A stretch of DNA of 64,000 nt from Pseudomonas sp. B28(2017) (GCF_002113025.1 NZ_NEJH01000004.1:496001-560000), one strand, 5' to 3'. Counted from the stretch's first letter, positions 35,297-44,134 are shown. Translations and numbers: made by a program. The notes: generated from the letters alone by a model not told the origin.

Positions 35297-35782
35297 TCAG
35301 ATACTCTCCAGTTCCGACCATTCTTCTTCGCTCATCATCTTGTCGAGCTCGACCAGGATGAGCAGTTCGTTGTTCTTGTTGCACACGCCTTGAATGAACT
35401 TGGCGGACTCTTCGTTACCCACGTTCGGCGCGGTTTCGATTTCCGACTGACGCAGGTAAACCACTTCGGCCACGCTGTCGACCATGATCCCGACCACCTG
35501 TTTGTCGGCTTCGATGATGACGATACGGGTGTTGTCGCTGATCTCGGCATTCATCAGGCCGAAGCGCTGACGGGTGTCGATCACGGTGACGACGTTGCCG
35601 CGCAGGTTGATGATGCCCAGCACATAGCTCGGAGCACCCGGCACCGGGGCGATTTCGGTGTAGCGCAGGACTTCCTGAACGCGCATCACATTGATGCCGT
35701 AGGTTTCGTTGTCCAGCTTGAAAGTTACCCATTGCAGGATCGGATCTTCGGACCCTTTTGCCGCCGTCGCCTTATCATTCAT
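35297..35782 (-). CDS. cheW: Chemotaxis coupling protein CheW
   Basis: 161-residue adaptor that links chemoreceptors to CheA. A CheW domain fills most of it: 'LQWVTFKLDNETYGINVMRVQEVL', 'GAPSYVLGIINLRGNVVTVID' and 'VGIMVDSVAEVV'. The start is ATG 35782; the extension upstream into 35917 is not credible. It lies 73 nt after the larger CheW-domain protein and directly before the DUF2802 gene. Confidence 0.97.
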   Translation of the reverse strand: MNDKATAAKGSEDPILQWVTFKLDNETYGINVMRVQEVLRYTEIAPVPGAPSYVLGIINLRGNVVTVIDTRQRFGLMNAEISDNTRIVIIEADKQVVGIMVDSVAEVVYLRQSEIETAPNVGNEESAKFIQGVCNKNNELLILVELDKMMSEEEWSELESI

Positions 35783-35855
35783 ACCCTGACCCCTCAAGAA
35801 ACCGCCTTGGCGGTGTGTGTTCCGTGCAACGCCATCGAGTGGCGTCGCCTGTTGT

Positions 35856-36797
35856 TTATTTAATGTTTGTCGGTGTGTGGTTCGGCTTGCTGCCGGACAT
35901 GTGCTTTGCCCCGCCACTGGCGATCAACTCGGCCAGGGACGCAACGTCGAGCAAGGCGCACATGTGTTCGATCACCGTGCCGGCGAGCCATGGCCGCTGA
36001 CCTCGATGACTTCTCCATTTGATTTCATTCGGGTCCAGACGCAACGAGCGGCTGACCTGATGCACCGCCAGGCCCCATTCGTAGCCCTGGACCGAAATCA
36101 CGTATTGCAGGCCCTGCTTGAAATCGTCGCGGTAACGGTCAGGCATGACCCAACGCGCGGTATCGAGCACCTTGAGGTTACCGGCCTGGCTCGGCAGGAT
36201 GCCAAGGAACCATTCCGGCTGGCCGAACAACGGTGTCAACTCGTGACCGGCCAGGGAATAAATCGACCCCAGGCACACCAGCGGCACCGCCAGGGTCAAG
36301 CCGGCGACATCGAACAACAGGCACTCGAATGGTTCGGCGGCCCAGGACGGACGACCATCGGTGTCCACCGGTGGCGGCGTATTGCTCGGCGGCAGATGAA
36401 CTTCAACGACGGGCAGCACCAGCGCTTGATGCACTTCGACAACAGCTGGCTCCGGTGCTGGCTGCACCTCGACAGGGGTTGGCACCAATGCCTGCAGCAG
36501 CGGTGCGATGGTCGAGACCGGCGCCATGACTGGTGCCGGGGCTTCGATCACGGGAGACTTGAATGCTGGCGCTACCGATGCCTGCACCGGAGCGGCCGAG
36601 ACCGCTGTTGCGGCGTCGCGGGCCTGTTCTTCAAGCACTGCGGCCTGGAACTCGTCCAGCACCGCTTCGGCCGCGATCTCCTCGGCCACTGCCTCTATGG
36701 GCAGCGTCAATTCTTCGGTCACTTCCTGCAGCAAGCTGTCCAGGTACGACTGCAAAGCCAGTTGCGGCCGCGAAGTGGTCTTCAATGGCCGGCTCAT
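35856..36797 (-). CDS. CheW-domain protein, ParP-like
   Basis: 313-residue protein with an N-terminal helix ('LQSYLDSLLQEVTEEL', about 14-30), a long Ala/Pro/Val-rich linker (about 35-165) and a C-terminal CheW-like domain (about 175-300: 'ECLLFDVAGLTLAVPLVCLGSI', 'QVSRSLRLDPNEIKW'). In Vibrio and Pseudomonas the equivalent ParP works with the ParA-like ParC to hold chemotaxis arrays at the cell pole, which matches the ParA-like gene just upstream here. Its ribosome binding site lies inside a REP core (36805-36815). Confidence 0.87.
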   Translation of the reverse strand: MSRPLKTTSRPQLALQSYLDSLLQEVTEELTLPIEAVAEEIAAEAVLDEFQAAVLEEQARDAATAVSAAPVQASVAPAFKSPVIEAPAPVMAPVSTIAPLLQALVPTPVEVQPAPEPAVVEVHQALVLPVVEVHLPPSNTPPPVDTDGRPSWAAEPFECLLFDVAGLTLAVPLVCLGSIYSLAGHELTPLFGQPEWFLGILPSQAGNLKVLDTARWVMPDRYRDDFKQGLQYVISVQGYEWGLAVHQVSRSLRLDPNEIKWRSHRGQRPWLAGTVIEHMCALLDVASLAELIASGGAKHMSGSKPNHTPTNIK

Positions 36798-36798
36798 T

Positions 36799-36815
36799 GG
36801 CTCGCTCCTACAGGG
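36799..36815 (-). promoter_or_regulatory. REP core acting as ribosome binding site
   Basis: On the minus strand TGTAGGAGCGAGCCA runs straight into the ATG at 36797. AGGAG (36809-36805) is 7 nt from the start, an ideal Shine-Dalgarno, and it is part of the standard TGTAGGAGCGAGC REP core. No other candidate site is present, so a REP fragment appears to have been adopted as the translation signal. Confidence 0.75.
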
Positions 36816-36827
36816 ACTGGATTCATC

Positions 36828-37616
36828 TCAAGCCACCTGCGGAACAAGTTGCGCCGCCAGCAGATGCTTGAGCAACGCACGGTAAGCGAGAACGCCACGG
36901 CTCTTGCCGTCGAACTGCGAAGGCGTCAGTCCCGCACGGCTGGCATCGCGCAGGCGCGTGTCCACCGGGATATAGCCCTGCCAGATTTCGTCGGGGAATT
37001 TGTCGCGCAGCACGCGCAACGTTCCGAGGGACGCCTGGGTGCGCCGGTCAAACAGCGTCGGCACGATGGTAAACGGCAATGCCTGTCTGCGAGAGCGGTT
37101 GATCATCGCCAGGGTGTTGACCATGCGTTCAAGGCCTTTGACCGCCAGGTGTTCGGTCTGCACCGGGATCACCAATTGCTGGCTCGCCGCCAAGGCATTG
37201 ACCATCAGCACGCCGAGCAATGGCGGGCTGTCGATCACGGCGTAATCGAAGTCCTGCCACAGTTGCGCCAGGCTCTTGGCAATCACCAGGCCCAACCCGC
37301 TCTGCCCCGGCGACTGGCGCTCAAGGGTGGCCAGTGCGGTGCTGGAGGGCAACAGGGAGATGCGTTCGTCACTGGTCGACAACAGCAGTTGACCCGGCAG
37401 GCCTTGCGGCACGTTGCCCTTGTGCAGGAACAGGTCGTAGCTGCTGTGCTCCAGGGCGTCGGGATCGTAGCCGAAGTAGCTGGTCATGGAGCCGTGGGGG
37501 TCGAGATCGACCACGACCACGCGCTTGCCCGCCTCCGCCAGTAAACCGGCTAAAGCGATGGAGGAAGTGGTTTTACCGACACCACCCTTTTGATTGGCGA
37601 CTGCCCAGACTCTCAT
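36828..37616 (-). CDS. ParA-family ATPase of the chemotaxis region (ParC-like)
   Basis: 262-residue deviant-Walker ATPase. The P-loop is NQKGGVGKTT (residues 8-17), the switch is 'VVVDLDPHGSMTSYFG' and Walker B is 'YAVIDSPPLLGVLMVNAL'. No ParB gene is adjacent; instead it precedes a CheW-domain protein. This fits the ParC type that positions chemotaxis clusters at the old and new pole so that daughters inherit them. It differs from FleN (44872) encoded 8 kb away, which controls flagellar number. It follows motD by 43 nt. Confidence 0.9.
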   Translation of the reverse strand: MRVWAVANQKGGVGKTTSSIALAGLLAEAGKRVVVVDLDPHGSMTSYFGYDPDALEHSSYDLFLHKGNVPQGLPGQLLLSTSDERISLLPSSTALATLERQSPGQSGLGLVIAKSLAQLWQDFDYAVIDSPPLLGVLMVNALAASQQLVIPVQTEHLAVKGLERMVNTLAMINRSRRQALPFTIVPTLFDRRTQASLGTLRVLRDKFPDEIWQGYIPVDTRLRDASRAGLTPSQFDGKSRGVLAYRALLKHLLAAQLVPQVA

Positions 37617-37659
37617 TCGGATTGTTCCTCCCGACCGAATGGATCGACCGAGAAATAGC

Positions 37660-38550
37660 TCAACGTGTTAATGCGGGTGACGGAGAATTGACGGCGCTCT
37701 CTCGTACCGGCGACTTGACCGGGGTCGGTGCAGTTTGTGTGCCAGCACGCTTCAATGCGGCATCCGGTTGCGCATGGGCGGTTCCGGTGCCGGTCAGGCT
37801 GCGACGGACATCGAGGTTGCGCGACACCACCAGCACCACCCGACGGTTGCGTGCACGGCCTTCAGCGGTGGCGTTGTTGGCCACCGGTTGAAACTCGCCG
37901 TAGCCCACCGAAGCCAGGCGCCCGGGGTTCACTCCCTGCATCGCCAGCATGCGCACGATGCTCGCCGAGCGGGCCGAGGACAGCTCCCAGTTGGTCGGAT
38001 ATTGCGCGGTGCGGATCGGTTGATCGTCGGTGAAACCTTCGACATGAATCGGGTTGTCGAACGGTTTCAGGATCGCTGCAACCTTGTCGATGATGTTGAA
38101 CGCGATGTCGCTGGGCATGGCGTCGCCGCTGCCGAACAACAGACTGGAGTTGAGCTCGATCTCGACCCACAACTCGTTGCCGCGCACCGTCATCTGGTTG
38201 GAGCTGATCAGGTCACCGAACGCCGCACTAATGTCGTCGGCGATGCTTTTGAGTGGATCGCTGGCGCCGGCGACACCGGCATCGACCTGGTCACTGTCCT
38301 TGACCAGCGGCTTGGCCGGGGTCACGGTCTTCGGCCGCTCGTCACCGATGGGGATCGGCTTGAGCGAACGGTCGGAGTCGGTAAAGACCCCGATCAATGC
38401 CTCGGAAATGACCTTGTACTTGCCTTCGTTGATCGATGAGATGGAGTACATCACCACGAAAAAAGCGAACAGCAAGGTGATGAAGTCGGCGTAGGACACC
38501 AGCCAGCGTTCGTGGTTGACGTGTTCTTCATGCTGGCGACGGCGTGCCAT
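37660..38550 (-). CDS. motD: Flagellar stator protein MotD
   Basis: 296-residue MotB-family protein. It has one membrane helix with the proton-binding aspartate D22 in WLVSYADFITLLFAFF, a periplasmic linker, and an OmpA-like peptidoglycan-binding domain (about 140-240) with 'IHVEGFTDDQPI' and 'RLASVGYGEFQPVANN'. It pairs with MotC, the second stator set of pseudomonads, important for swarming and high load. Start 38550, 12 nt after motC. Confidence 0.96.
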   Translation of the reverse strand: MARRRQHEEHVNHERWLVSYADFITLLFAFFVVMYSISSINEGKYKVISEALIGVFTDSDRSLKPIPIGDERPKTVTPAKPLVKDSDQVDAGVAGASDPLKSIADDISAAFGDLISSNQMTVRGNELWVEIELNSSLLFGSGDAMPSDIAFNIIDKVAAILKPFDNPIHVEGFTDDQPIRTAQYPTNWELSSARSASIVRMLAMQGVNPGRLASVGYGEFQPVANNATAEGRARNRRVVLVVSRNLDVRRSLTGTGTAHAQPDAALKRAGTQTAPTPVKSPVRESAVNSPSPALTR

Positions 38551-38562
38551 GAGCTTATTCCC

Positions 38563-39303
38563 TTAATCCATGAAGCCCTGAAGCTTCAACTCAATGGAGC
38601 GAGGGTTTTCACCTTCGGCGATCGACAGGAGCCCTTCCAGCAACATTTCGCGATAGCGCGACTGGCGCAACGCGATGGATTTGAGTTTGGCGGCAATCGG
38701 CAACAGCACCAGGTTGGCACTGGCCACGCCGTAGATGGTGGCGACGAAGGCCACGGCGATGCCGTTACCCAGTTGCGACGGATCACCCAGGTTGCCCATG
38801 ACGTGAATCAGGCCCATCACCGCACCGATGATGCCGATGGTCGGCGCGTAACCGCCCATGCTTTCGAAGACTTTGGCCGCTTCGACATCGCGGCTTTCCT
38901 GGGTATAGAAGTCCACTTCCAGAATGCTCCGGATCGCTTCCGGCTCGGCGCCGTCGACCAGCAGTTGCAGGCCTTTGCGCGCGTAGTTGTCGGGCTCGGC
39001 GTCGGCGATACCTTCCAGGCCGAGCAGGCCTTCCTTGCGGGCCGTCAGGCTCCAGTTCACCACGCGGTCGATACCACCGGCCAGGTCAACACGAGGCGGG
39101 AACAGGATCCAGGCGAGGATCTGCATGGCGCGCTTGAAGGCGCTCATCGGCGATTGCAGCAGCGCGGCGCCAATGGTGCCGCCGAGCACGATCAGCGCTG
39201 CCGGGCCGTTGGCCAGGGCGCCGAGATGACCGCCTTCAAGGTAATTGCCGCCGATGATGGCGACAAAGGCCATGATGATGCCGATCAGGCTTAGAACATC
39301 CAT
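38563..39303 (-). CDS. motC: Flagellar stator protein MotC
   Basis: 246-residue MotA-family protein with four membrane helices and a large cytoplasmic loop (about 70-150). The segment 'FESMGGYAPTIGIIGAVMGLIHVMGNL' holds the conserved Pro that works with the MotD aspartate. The start shares one base with the cheB stop (TGATG), so translation is probably coupled. Confidence 0.97.
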   Translation of the reverse strand: MDVLSLIGIIMAFVAIIGGNYLEGGHLGALANGPAALIVLGGTIGAALLQSPMSAFKRAMQILAWILFPPRVDLAGGIDRVVNWSLTARKEGLLGLEGIADAEPDNYARKGLQLLVDGAEPEAIRSILEVDFYTQESRDVEAAKVFESMGGYAPTIGIIGAVMGLIHVMGNLGDPSQLGNGIAVAFVATIYGVASANLVLLPIAAKLKSIALRQSRYREMLLEGLLSIAEGENPRSIELKLQGFMD

Positions 39304-40424
39304 CAGATACAGGCCTCGACCAGGTGCTTGCCAATGTCGTCGAGGCTGTACACCGCGTCGGCCAGTTCAGCTTTGACAATGGCCATCGGCATGCCGTAGA
39401 TCACGCAACTGGCTTCGTCCTGTGCCCAGATCGAACTGCCGCCCTGCTTGAGCAAGCGCGCGCCTTCACGGCCGTCAGCGCCCATGCCGGTCAGGACCAC
39501 CGCCAGAACTTTGTCGCCGTAAGACTTGGCTGCCGAACCGAACGTGATATCCACGCATGGCTTGTAATTCAGACGCTCGTCGCCCGGGAGGATTTTCACT
39601 GCGCCGCGGCCGTCGATCATCATCTGCTTGCCACCCGGCGCCAGCAGCGCCAGGCCCGGACGCAGGATGTCGCCATCCTCGGCTTCCTTGACACTGATGC
39701 GGCAGAGCTTGTCCAGGCGCTCGGCGAATGCCTTGGTGAAGGCGGCCGGCATGTGTTGAACCAGCACGATAGGGGCCGGGAAATTGGCCGGCAATTGGGT
39801 CAAGACCCGTTGCAGGGCCACCGGGCCTCCGGTCGAAGTACCGATGGCCACCAGCTTGTAGGCTTTGCGTTTTGGCGCGGGCGACGACGCAGTGGCCGCA
39901 TGCATACGCGCCGGGATCGGTGCCGGACGGGGTGCGCTGCTGCCATAACTGCCCACGCTCGATGGCGCAGGCGTCGGGGCTGGCGCAGCGACAGGCGCCG
40001 GAGCGCTATAGGCGCTGACTCGACGATTGCTGCGCGAAATGCTGAGAATCTTCTCGCACAGCAGTTGCTTGACCTTCTCGGGGTTGCGCGAGATGTCTTC
40101 GAAATTCTTCGGCAGGAAGTCCACCGCGCCGGCATCCAGCGCATCGAGGGTGACCCGGGCGCCTTCATGGGTCAGCGAGGAGAACATCAGGACCGGGGTC
40201 GGGCAGCGTTGCATGATGTGCCGCACGGCGGTGATGCCGTCCATCATCGGCATCTCGTAGTCCATGGTGATCACGTCGGGCTTGAGGGCCAGCGCCTGAT
40301 CGATCGCCTCTTTGCCGTTGGTCGCCGTGCCGACGACCTGGATATTCGAATCCGCTGAAAGAATTTCCGAGACGCGGCGGCGGAAAAACCCCGAATCGTC
40401 CACCACCAGGACTTTGACTGCCAT
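39303..40424 (-). CDS. cheB: Chemotaxis methylesterase/response regulator CheB
   Basis: 373-residue enzyme that removes methyl groups from receptors and deamidates glutamines. The receiver domain (1-120) has D9/D10 and the phosphoacceptor D55 (VITMDYEMPMMDG). An Ala/Pro/Ser-rich linker (about 138-185) follows, then the catalytic domain with triad S197 (GTSTGGP), H224 (VLVQHMP) and D318 (GMGADGREG). The start at 40424 has GGAG 7 nt upstream. A 13-bp hairpin separates it from cheA. Confidence 0.98.
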   Translation of the reverse strand: MAVKVLVVDDSGFFRRRVSEILSADSNIQVVGTATNGKEAIDQALALKPDVITMDYEMPMMDGITAVRHIMQRCPTPVLMFSSLTHEGARVTLDALDAGAVDFLPKNFEDISRNPEKVKQLLCEKILSISRSNRRVSAYSAPAPVAAPAPTPAPSSVGSYGSSAPRPAPIPARMHAATASSPAPKRKAYKLVAIGTSTGGPVALQRVLTQLPANFPAPIVLVQHMPAAFTKAFAERLDKLCRISVKEAEDGDILRPGLALLAPGGKQMMIDGRGAVKILPGDERLNYKPCVDITFGSAAKSYGDKVLAVVLTGMGADGREGARLLKQGGSSIWAQDEASCVIYGMPMAIVKAELADAVYSLDDIGKHLVEACI

Positions 40425-40437
40425 AAACACTCCATTA

Positions 40438-40468
40438 GGTGGAGCGGGGCCAGGCGCCCCGCTCCACC
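40438..40468 (-). other. Strong hairpin in the cheA-cheB gap
   Basis: GGTGGAGCGGGGC and GCCCCGCTCCACC form a 13-bp perfect GC-rich stem with a 5-nt loop. It occupies most of the 48-nt gap, 4 nt past the cheA stop. No U-run follows on the minus strand, and the cheB ribosome binding site is 8-10 nt beyond it. It may slow the polymerase, protect cheA mRNA or set the cheB level. Confidence 0.8.
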
Positions 40469-40472
40469 AGAA

Positions 40473-42734
40473 TCAAATACGCCGTGTGGCGTAACGCTTG
40501 AGCATGCTCGGAACATCGAGAATCAGCGCGATGCGGCCGTCACCGGTGATGGTGGCGCCGGACATGCCTGCAGTTCCCTGGAGCATTTTGCCCAATGGCT
40601 TGATGACCACTTCCTCCTGGCCCACCAGTTGATCGACGACAAAGCCGATCCGCTGCGTGCCCACCGAAAGGATCACCACATGCCCCTCGCGCTGCTCTTC
40701 ATGAGCGGCGGAGCTGACCAGCCAGCGTTTGAGATAGAACAATGGCAGCGCCTTGTCCCGCACGATCACCACTTCCTGGCCGTCCACGACGTTGGTGGTC
40801 GACAGGTCGAGGTGGAAGATCTCATTGACGTTCACCAGCGGGAACGCAAACGCCTGGTTGCCGAGCATGACCATCAGCGTCGGCATGATCGCCAGGGTCA
40901 GCGGTACCTTGATGACGATCTTCGAACCCTGGCCCTTGGCCGAGTAAATGTTGATCGAACCGTTGAGTTGGGAAATCTTGGTTTTCACCACGTCCATGCC
41001 CACGCCACGACCCGATACGTCGGAGATCTCGGTCTTGGTCGAGAACCCCGGGGCGAAGATCAGGTTGTAGCATTCGGTGTCGCTCAGGCGATCGGCCGCA
41101 TCCTTGTCCATCACGCCGCGTTTAACCGCGATGGAACGCAGGACGTTCGGGTCCATGCCTTTACCGTCATCGGAGATCGACAGCAGGATGTGATCGCCTT
41201 CCTGCTCGGCCGCCAGGATGACCTTGCCGCCACGGGCCTTGCCCGAGGCTTCGCGTTCTTCAGGCGATTCGATGCCGTGGTCGACCGCGTTGCGCACCAA
41301 GTGGACCAATGGGTCGGCCAGGGCCTCGACGAGGTTCTTGTCGAGGTCGGTTTCTTCGCCGACCAACTCCAGGTTGATCTCTTTCTTGAGCTGGCGAGCC
41401 AGGTCGCGAACCAGGCGCGGAAAGCGCCCGAAGACTTTCTTGATCGGTTGCATTCGGGTCTTCATGACCGCGGTTTGCAGGTCGGCCGTGACCACGTCGA
41501 GGTTCGACACGGCCTTGGACATGGCTTCGTCGCCGCTGTTGAGGCCCAGGCGGACCAGGCGATTACGTACCAGCACCAACTCGCCGACCATATTCATGAT
41601 CTCGTCGAGACGCGCGGTATCGACGCGTACGGTGGTCTCGGCTTCGCTCGCCGGTTTTTCCGCCGGTGGCGCGGCAGGAGTACGGGCTGCAGCAGGTGCA
41701 GCAGCGACCGGGGCCGGCGTTTCGGCTTTCGGCTCGGGTGCCTTGGCCACAGGTTTCGGCGCCGCTGCCTTGGCCACCGGTGCCGCAACGGAAGCGTTCG
41801 AACCATTGGCCGCCGTCACGCTGCCGACTTCGCTGAACTTGCCTTTGCCGTGCAGTTCGTCGAGCAGCGATTCGAATTCGTGATCGGTGATCAGGTCGCT
41901 ACCGGCCGCCGCCGCGCTTGGCACTGCGGGTGCAGGCACCGAAGCAATGGCCGATTCCAGTGCCTCGACGGCAAAGTTACCCTTGCCATGCAACTGATCG
42001 AGCAAAGCCTCGAATTCATCGTCGGTTATGTCGGAGCTGTCGCCGGCCGCTTTCGGGGCCTCTGGCGCGACGGGCGCCGGGGCCACCGCATCGACGGCGA
42101 ACTGGCCCTTGCCGTGCAGTTGATCGAGCAACGACTCGAACTCGGCATCGGTGATTTCATCGCTGGCCACGGTATCGCTGACCGGCACAGAAACAGCTGC
42201 CGGCGCCTCGGCCTGAGCCTTGACGGAATTCAGCGAGTCCAGCAGTTGTTCGAATTCATTGTCGGTGATATCACCGGAATCGGCTTCAGCCACAGGCGCT
42301 TCGACCACGGCTGCGACGGGCGCAGATACCGCCTCGTCAGCCGATTGCGGCTCGGCCAGACGGGCCAACGCCGCAAGCAGTTCAGGTGTCGCAGCCGTGA
42401 TCGGGCTGCGCTCACGGACTTCGCTGAACATGCTGTTCACCGCGTCCAGCGCTTCGAGAACCACGTCCATCAGTTCCGAATCGACACGACGCTCCCCCTT
42501 GCGCAGGATGTCGAACACGTTCTCGGCGATGTGGCAGCACTCCACCAGCTCGTTGAGCTGGAGGAAGCCGGCGCCCCCTTTTACAGTGTGAAAACCGCGA
42601 AAAATTGCATTGAGCAAGTCCGCATCATCCGGACGGCTTTCCAGCTCGACCAGTTGTTCGGACAGTTGCTCTAGAATCTCGCCGGCCTCAACCAGGAAAT
42701 CCTGAAGGATCTCTTCATCGGCGCCGAAGCTCAT
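40473..42734 (-). CDS. cheA: Chemotaxis histidine kinase CheA
   Basis: 753-residue kinase. The P1 Hpt domain carries H49 (FHTVKGGAGFL). Then comes a long linker (about 130-360), dimerisation P3 (about 365-435), ATPase P4 with 'HLVRNAVDHGIESPEERE' (N box), 'SISDDGKGMD' (G1) and 'GRGVGMDVVK' (G2), and the CheW-like P5 at the C-terminus. Unlike enteric CheA the linker contains four copies of an acidic motif, ITDxEFExLLDxLHGKG-like, at about 153-173, 192-215, 233-257 and 279-301. These could be response-regulator docking sites. It is part of cheY-cheZ-cheA-cheB. Confidence 0.97.
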   Translation of the reverse strand: MSFGADEEILQDFLVEAGEILEQLSEQLVELESRPDDADLLNAIFRGFHTVKGGAGFLQLNELVECCHIAENVFDILRKGERRVDSELMDVVLEALDAVNSMFSEVRERSPITAATPELLAALARLAEPQSADEAVSAPVAAVVEAPVAEADSGDITDNEFEQLLDSLNSVKAQAEAPAAVSVPVSDTVASDEITDAEFESLLDQLHGKGQFAVDAVAPAPVAPEAPKAAGDSSDITDDEFEALLDQLHGKGNFAVEALESAIASVPAPAVPSAAAAGSDLITDHEFESLLDELHGKGKFSEVGSVTAANGSNASVAAPVAKAAAPKPVAKAPEPKAETPAPVAAAPAAARTPAAPPAEKPASEAETTVRVDTARLDEIMNMVGELVLVRNRLVRLGLNSGDEAMSKAVSNLDVVTADLQTAVMKTRMQPIKKVFGRFPRLVRDLARQLKKEINLELVGEETDLDKNLVEALADPLVHLVRNAVDHGIESPEEREASGKARGGKVILAAEQEGDHILLSISDDGKGMDPNVLRSIAVKRGVMDKDAADRLSDTECYNLIFAPGFSTKTEISDVSGRGVGMDVVKTKISQLNGSINIYSAKGQGSKIVIKVPLTLAIMPTLMVMLGNQAFAFPLVNVNEIFHLDLSTTNVVDGQEVVIVRDKALPLFYLKRWLVSSAAHEEQREGHVVILSVGTQRIGFVVDQLVGQEEVVIKPLGKMLQGTAGMSGATITGDGRIALILDVPSMLKRYATRRI

Positions 42735-42760
42735 TAAGGGTGTGCTCCTAACAGACAGGT

Positions 42761-42793
42761 CTAAAAACCTAAAATGCCTAAAATTCTAAAACC
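42761..42793. repeat. Four tandem CTAAAA units after cheZ
   Basis: CTAAAAAC, CTAAAATG, CTAAAATT and CTAAAACC follow each other with 8-9-nt spacing at 42761, 42769, 42778 and 42786. The last unit contains the cheZ stop codon. It is a short AT-rich tract in GC-rich surroundings, in the 51-nt cheZ-cheA gap. Confidence 0.7.
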
Positions 42794-43574
42794 CCAGGCT
42801 GGATAGCAAATCGTCCACATCGTCCTGACCGGACACAACGTCTTCTCTTTTATCGGCATGAATCTGCGGACCTTCACCCTGAGAGAGATGTTTTTGTGGA
42901 TCTTTTTCAGCAAGCATCGCTTCACGGTCATGTTCGATGCCCGCAAAGCGGTCCACCTGACTGGCCATGAGCACGAGCTTGAGCAGGTTGCTTTCAACTT
43001 CGGTGACCAACTGGGTCACGCGCTTGATCACTTGACCTGTGAGGTCCTGGTAATCCTGGGCGAGCAGGATGTCGTTCAGGTTGCCCGACACCGCGCGATT
43101 GTCCGTTCCGCTGCGTGCCAGGAACCCGTCGACCCGCCGGGCCAGTTCACGAAACTCTTCTGCGCCGACTTCGCGACGCATGAAACGCCCCCAGTCCGCG
43201 CTCAAGGCCTGGGCTTCATCGGCCAGGCCATTGACCAGTGGCGTGGCACTTTCCACCAGATCCATGGTGCGGTTGGCCGCGGCTTCGGTCAGTTTGACCA
43301 CATACCCCAGACGCTCGGTGGCATCGGTAATCTGCGACACTTCTTCGGCTTGCGGCATGTGCGAGTCAATCTGGAAATTGACGATCGCGCTATGCAGTTC
43401 GCGAGTGAGCTTGCCTACTTCCTGATACAGGCCGCGGTCACGGGTCTGATTGAGCTCATGGATCAATTGCACGGCGTCGCCGAACTTGCCCTTTTCAAGG
43501 CTCGCGACCAATTCGACGGCGTGTTTTTTCAGGGTCGATTCGAAATCGCCCAATGAAGTTTCGTTATTGCCCAT
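42786..43574 (-). CDS. cheZ: CheY phosphatase CheZ
   Basis: 262-residue helical phosphatase that dephosphorylates CheY-P. The long helical hairpin carries the catalytic region 'LNDILLAQDYQDLTGQVIKRV' (Asp and Gln), and the C-terminal CheY-binding helix is 'DDVDDLLSSLGF'. The start is ATG 43574. It lies 21 nt after cheY. Confidence 0.96.
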   Translation of the reverse strand: MGNNETSLGDFESTLKKHAVELVASLEKGKFGDAVQLIHELNQTRDRGLYQEVGKLTRELHSAIVNFQIDSHMPQAEEVSQITDATERLGYVVKLTEAAANRTMDLVESATPLVNGLADEAQALSADWGRFMRREVGAEEFRELARRVDGFLARSGTDNRAVSGNLNDILLAQDYQDLTGQVIKRVTQLVTEVESNLLKLVLMASQVDRFAGIEHDREAMLAEKDPQKHLSQGEGPQIHADKREDVVSGQDDVDDLLSSLGF

Positions 43575-43595
43575 AGCTCCCCCGTGGCGCACTCA

Positions 43596-43967
43596 TCAAC
43601 CGATGCGTTCGAAAATCTTCTCGATTTTTTCTTTCAACGCCTGGGCCGTGAAGGGTTTGACCACATAGCCGTTAACGCCGGCCTGGGCCGCTTCGATGAT
43701 CTGCTCGCGCTTGGCTTCAGCGGTCACCATCAGCACCGGCAGGTGCTTGAGCTTTTCATCGGCACGCACGTGGCGCAGCAAATCGATACCGGTCATGCCA
43801 GGCATGTTCCAGTCCGTTACCAGAAAGTCGATGCTTCCGCTGTTGAGCACCGGAATGGCGGTAGTGCCATCGTCGGCCTCGACGGTGTTGGTGAACCCAA
43901 GGTCACGCAGCAGGTTCTTGATGATCCGCCGCATCGTTGAGAAGTCATCAACGATGAGGATTTTCAT
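43596..43967 (-). CDS. cheY: Chemotaxis response regulator CheY
   Basis: 123-residue single-domain receiver. The acidic pair is D7/D8, the phosphoacceptor D52 ([11 protein letters not shown]), the switch T82 and K104 (GYVVKPF). Its phosphorylated form binds FliM to change rotation. The start is ATG 43967, with GGAGG upstream. A 167-nt gap separates it from fliA. Confidence 0.98.
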   Translation of the reverse strand: MKILIVDDFSTMRRIIKNLLRDLGFTNTVEADDGTTAIPVLNSGSIDFLVTDWNMPGMTGIDLLRHVRADEKLKHLPVLMVTAEAKREQIIEAAQAGVNGYVVKPFTAQALKEKIEKIFERIG

Positions 43968-44134
43968 GTTCTTGTCCAATTCGACCTCCAAGCAGTCTTA
44001 AACGCGCCCAGCACCTGGACGCGCCATTTCAATCAATCCGGCAAAGCACTCAATGACTGTCTGGAGCACAACAGATCGCGACCGGCGCAGCTCAACACCA
44101 CACCAGCCTCGTTCGCAGTGCCCCCACACTGCCT

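Noticed and set aside
43968..44134. FliA-dependent promoter in the fliA-cheY gap
   Set aside because: GCCGGATT resembles the -10 box only partly, and no TAAA/TCAAG-type -35 lies at the right distance.
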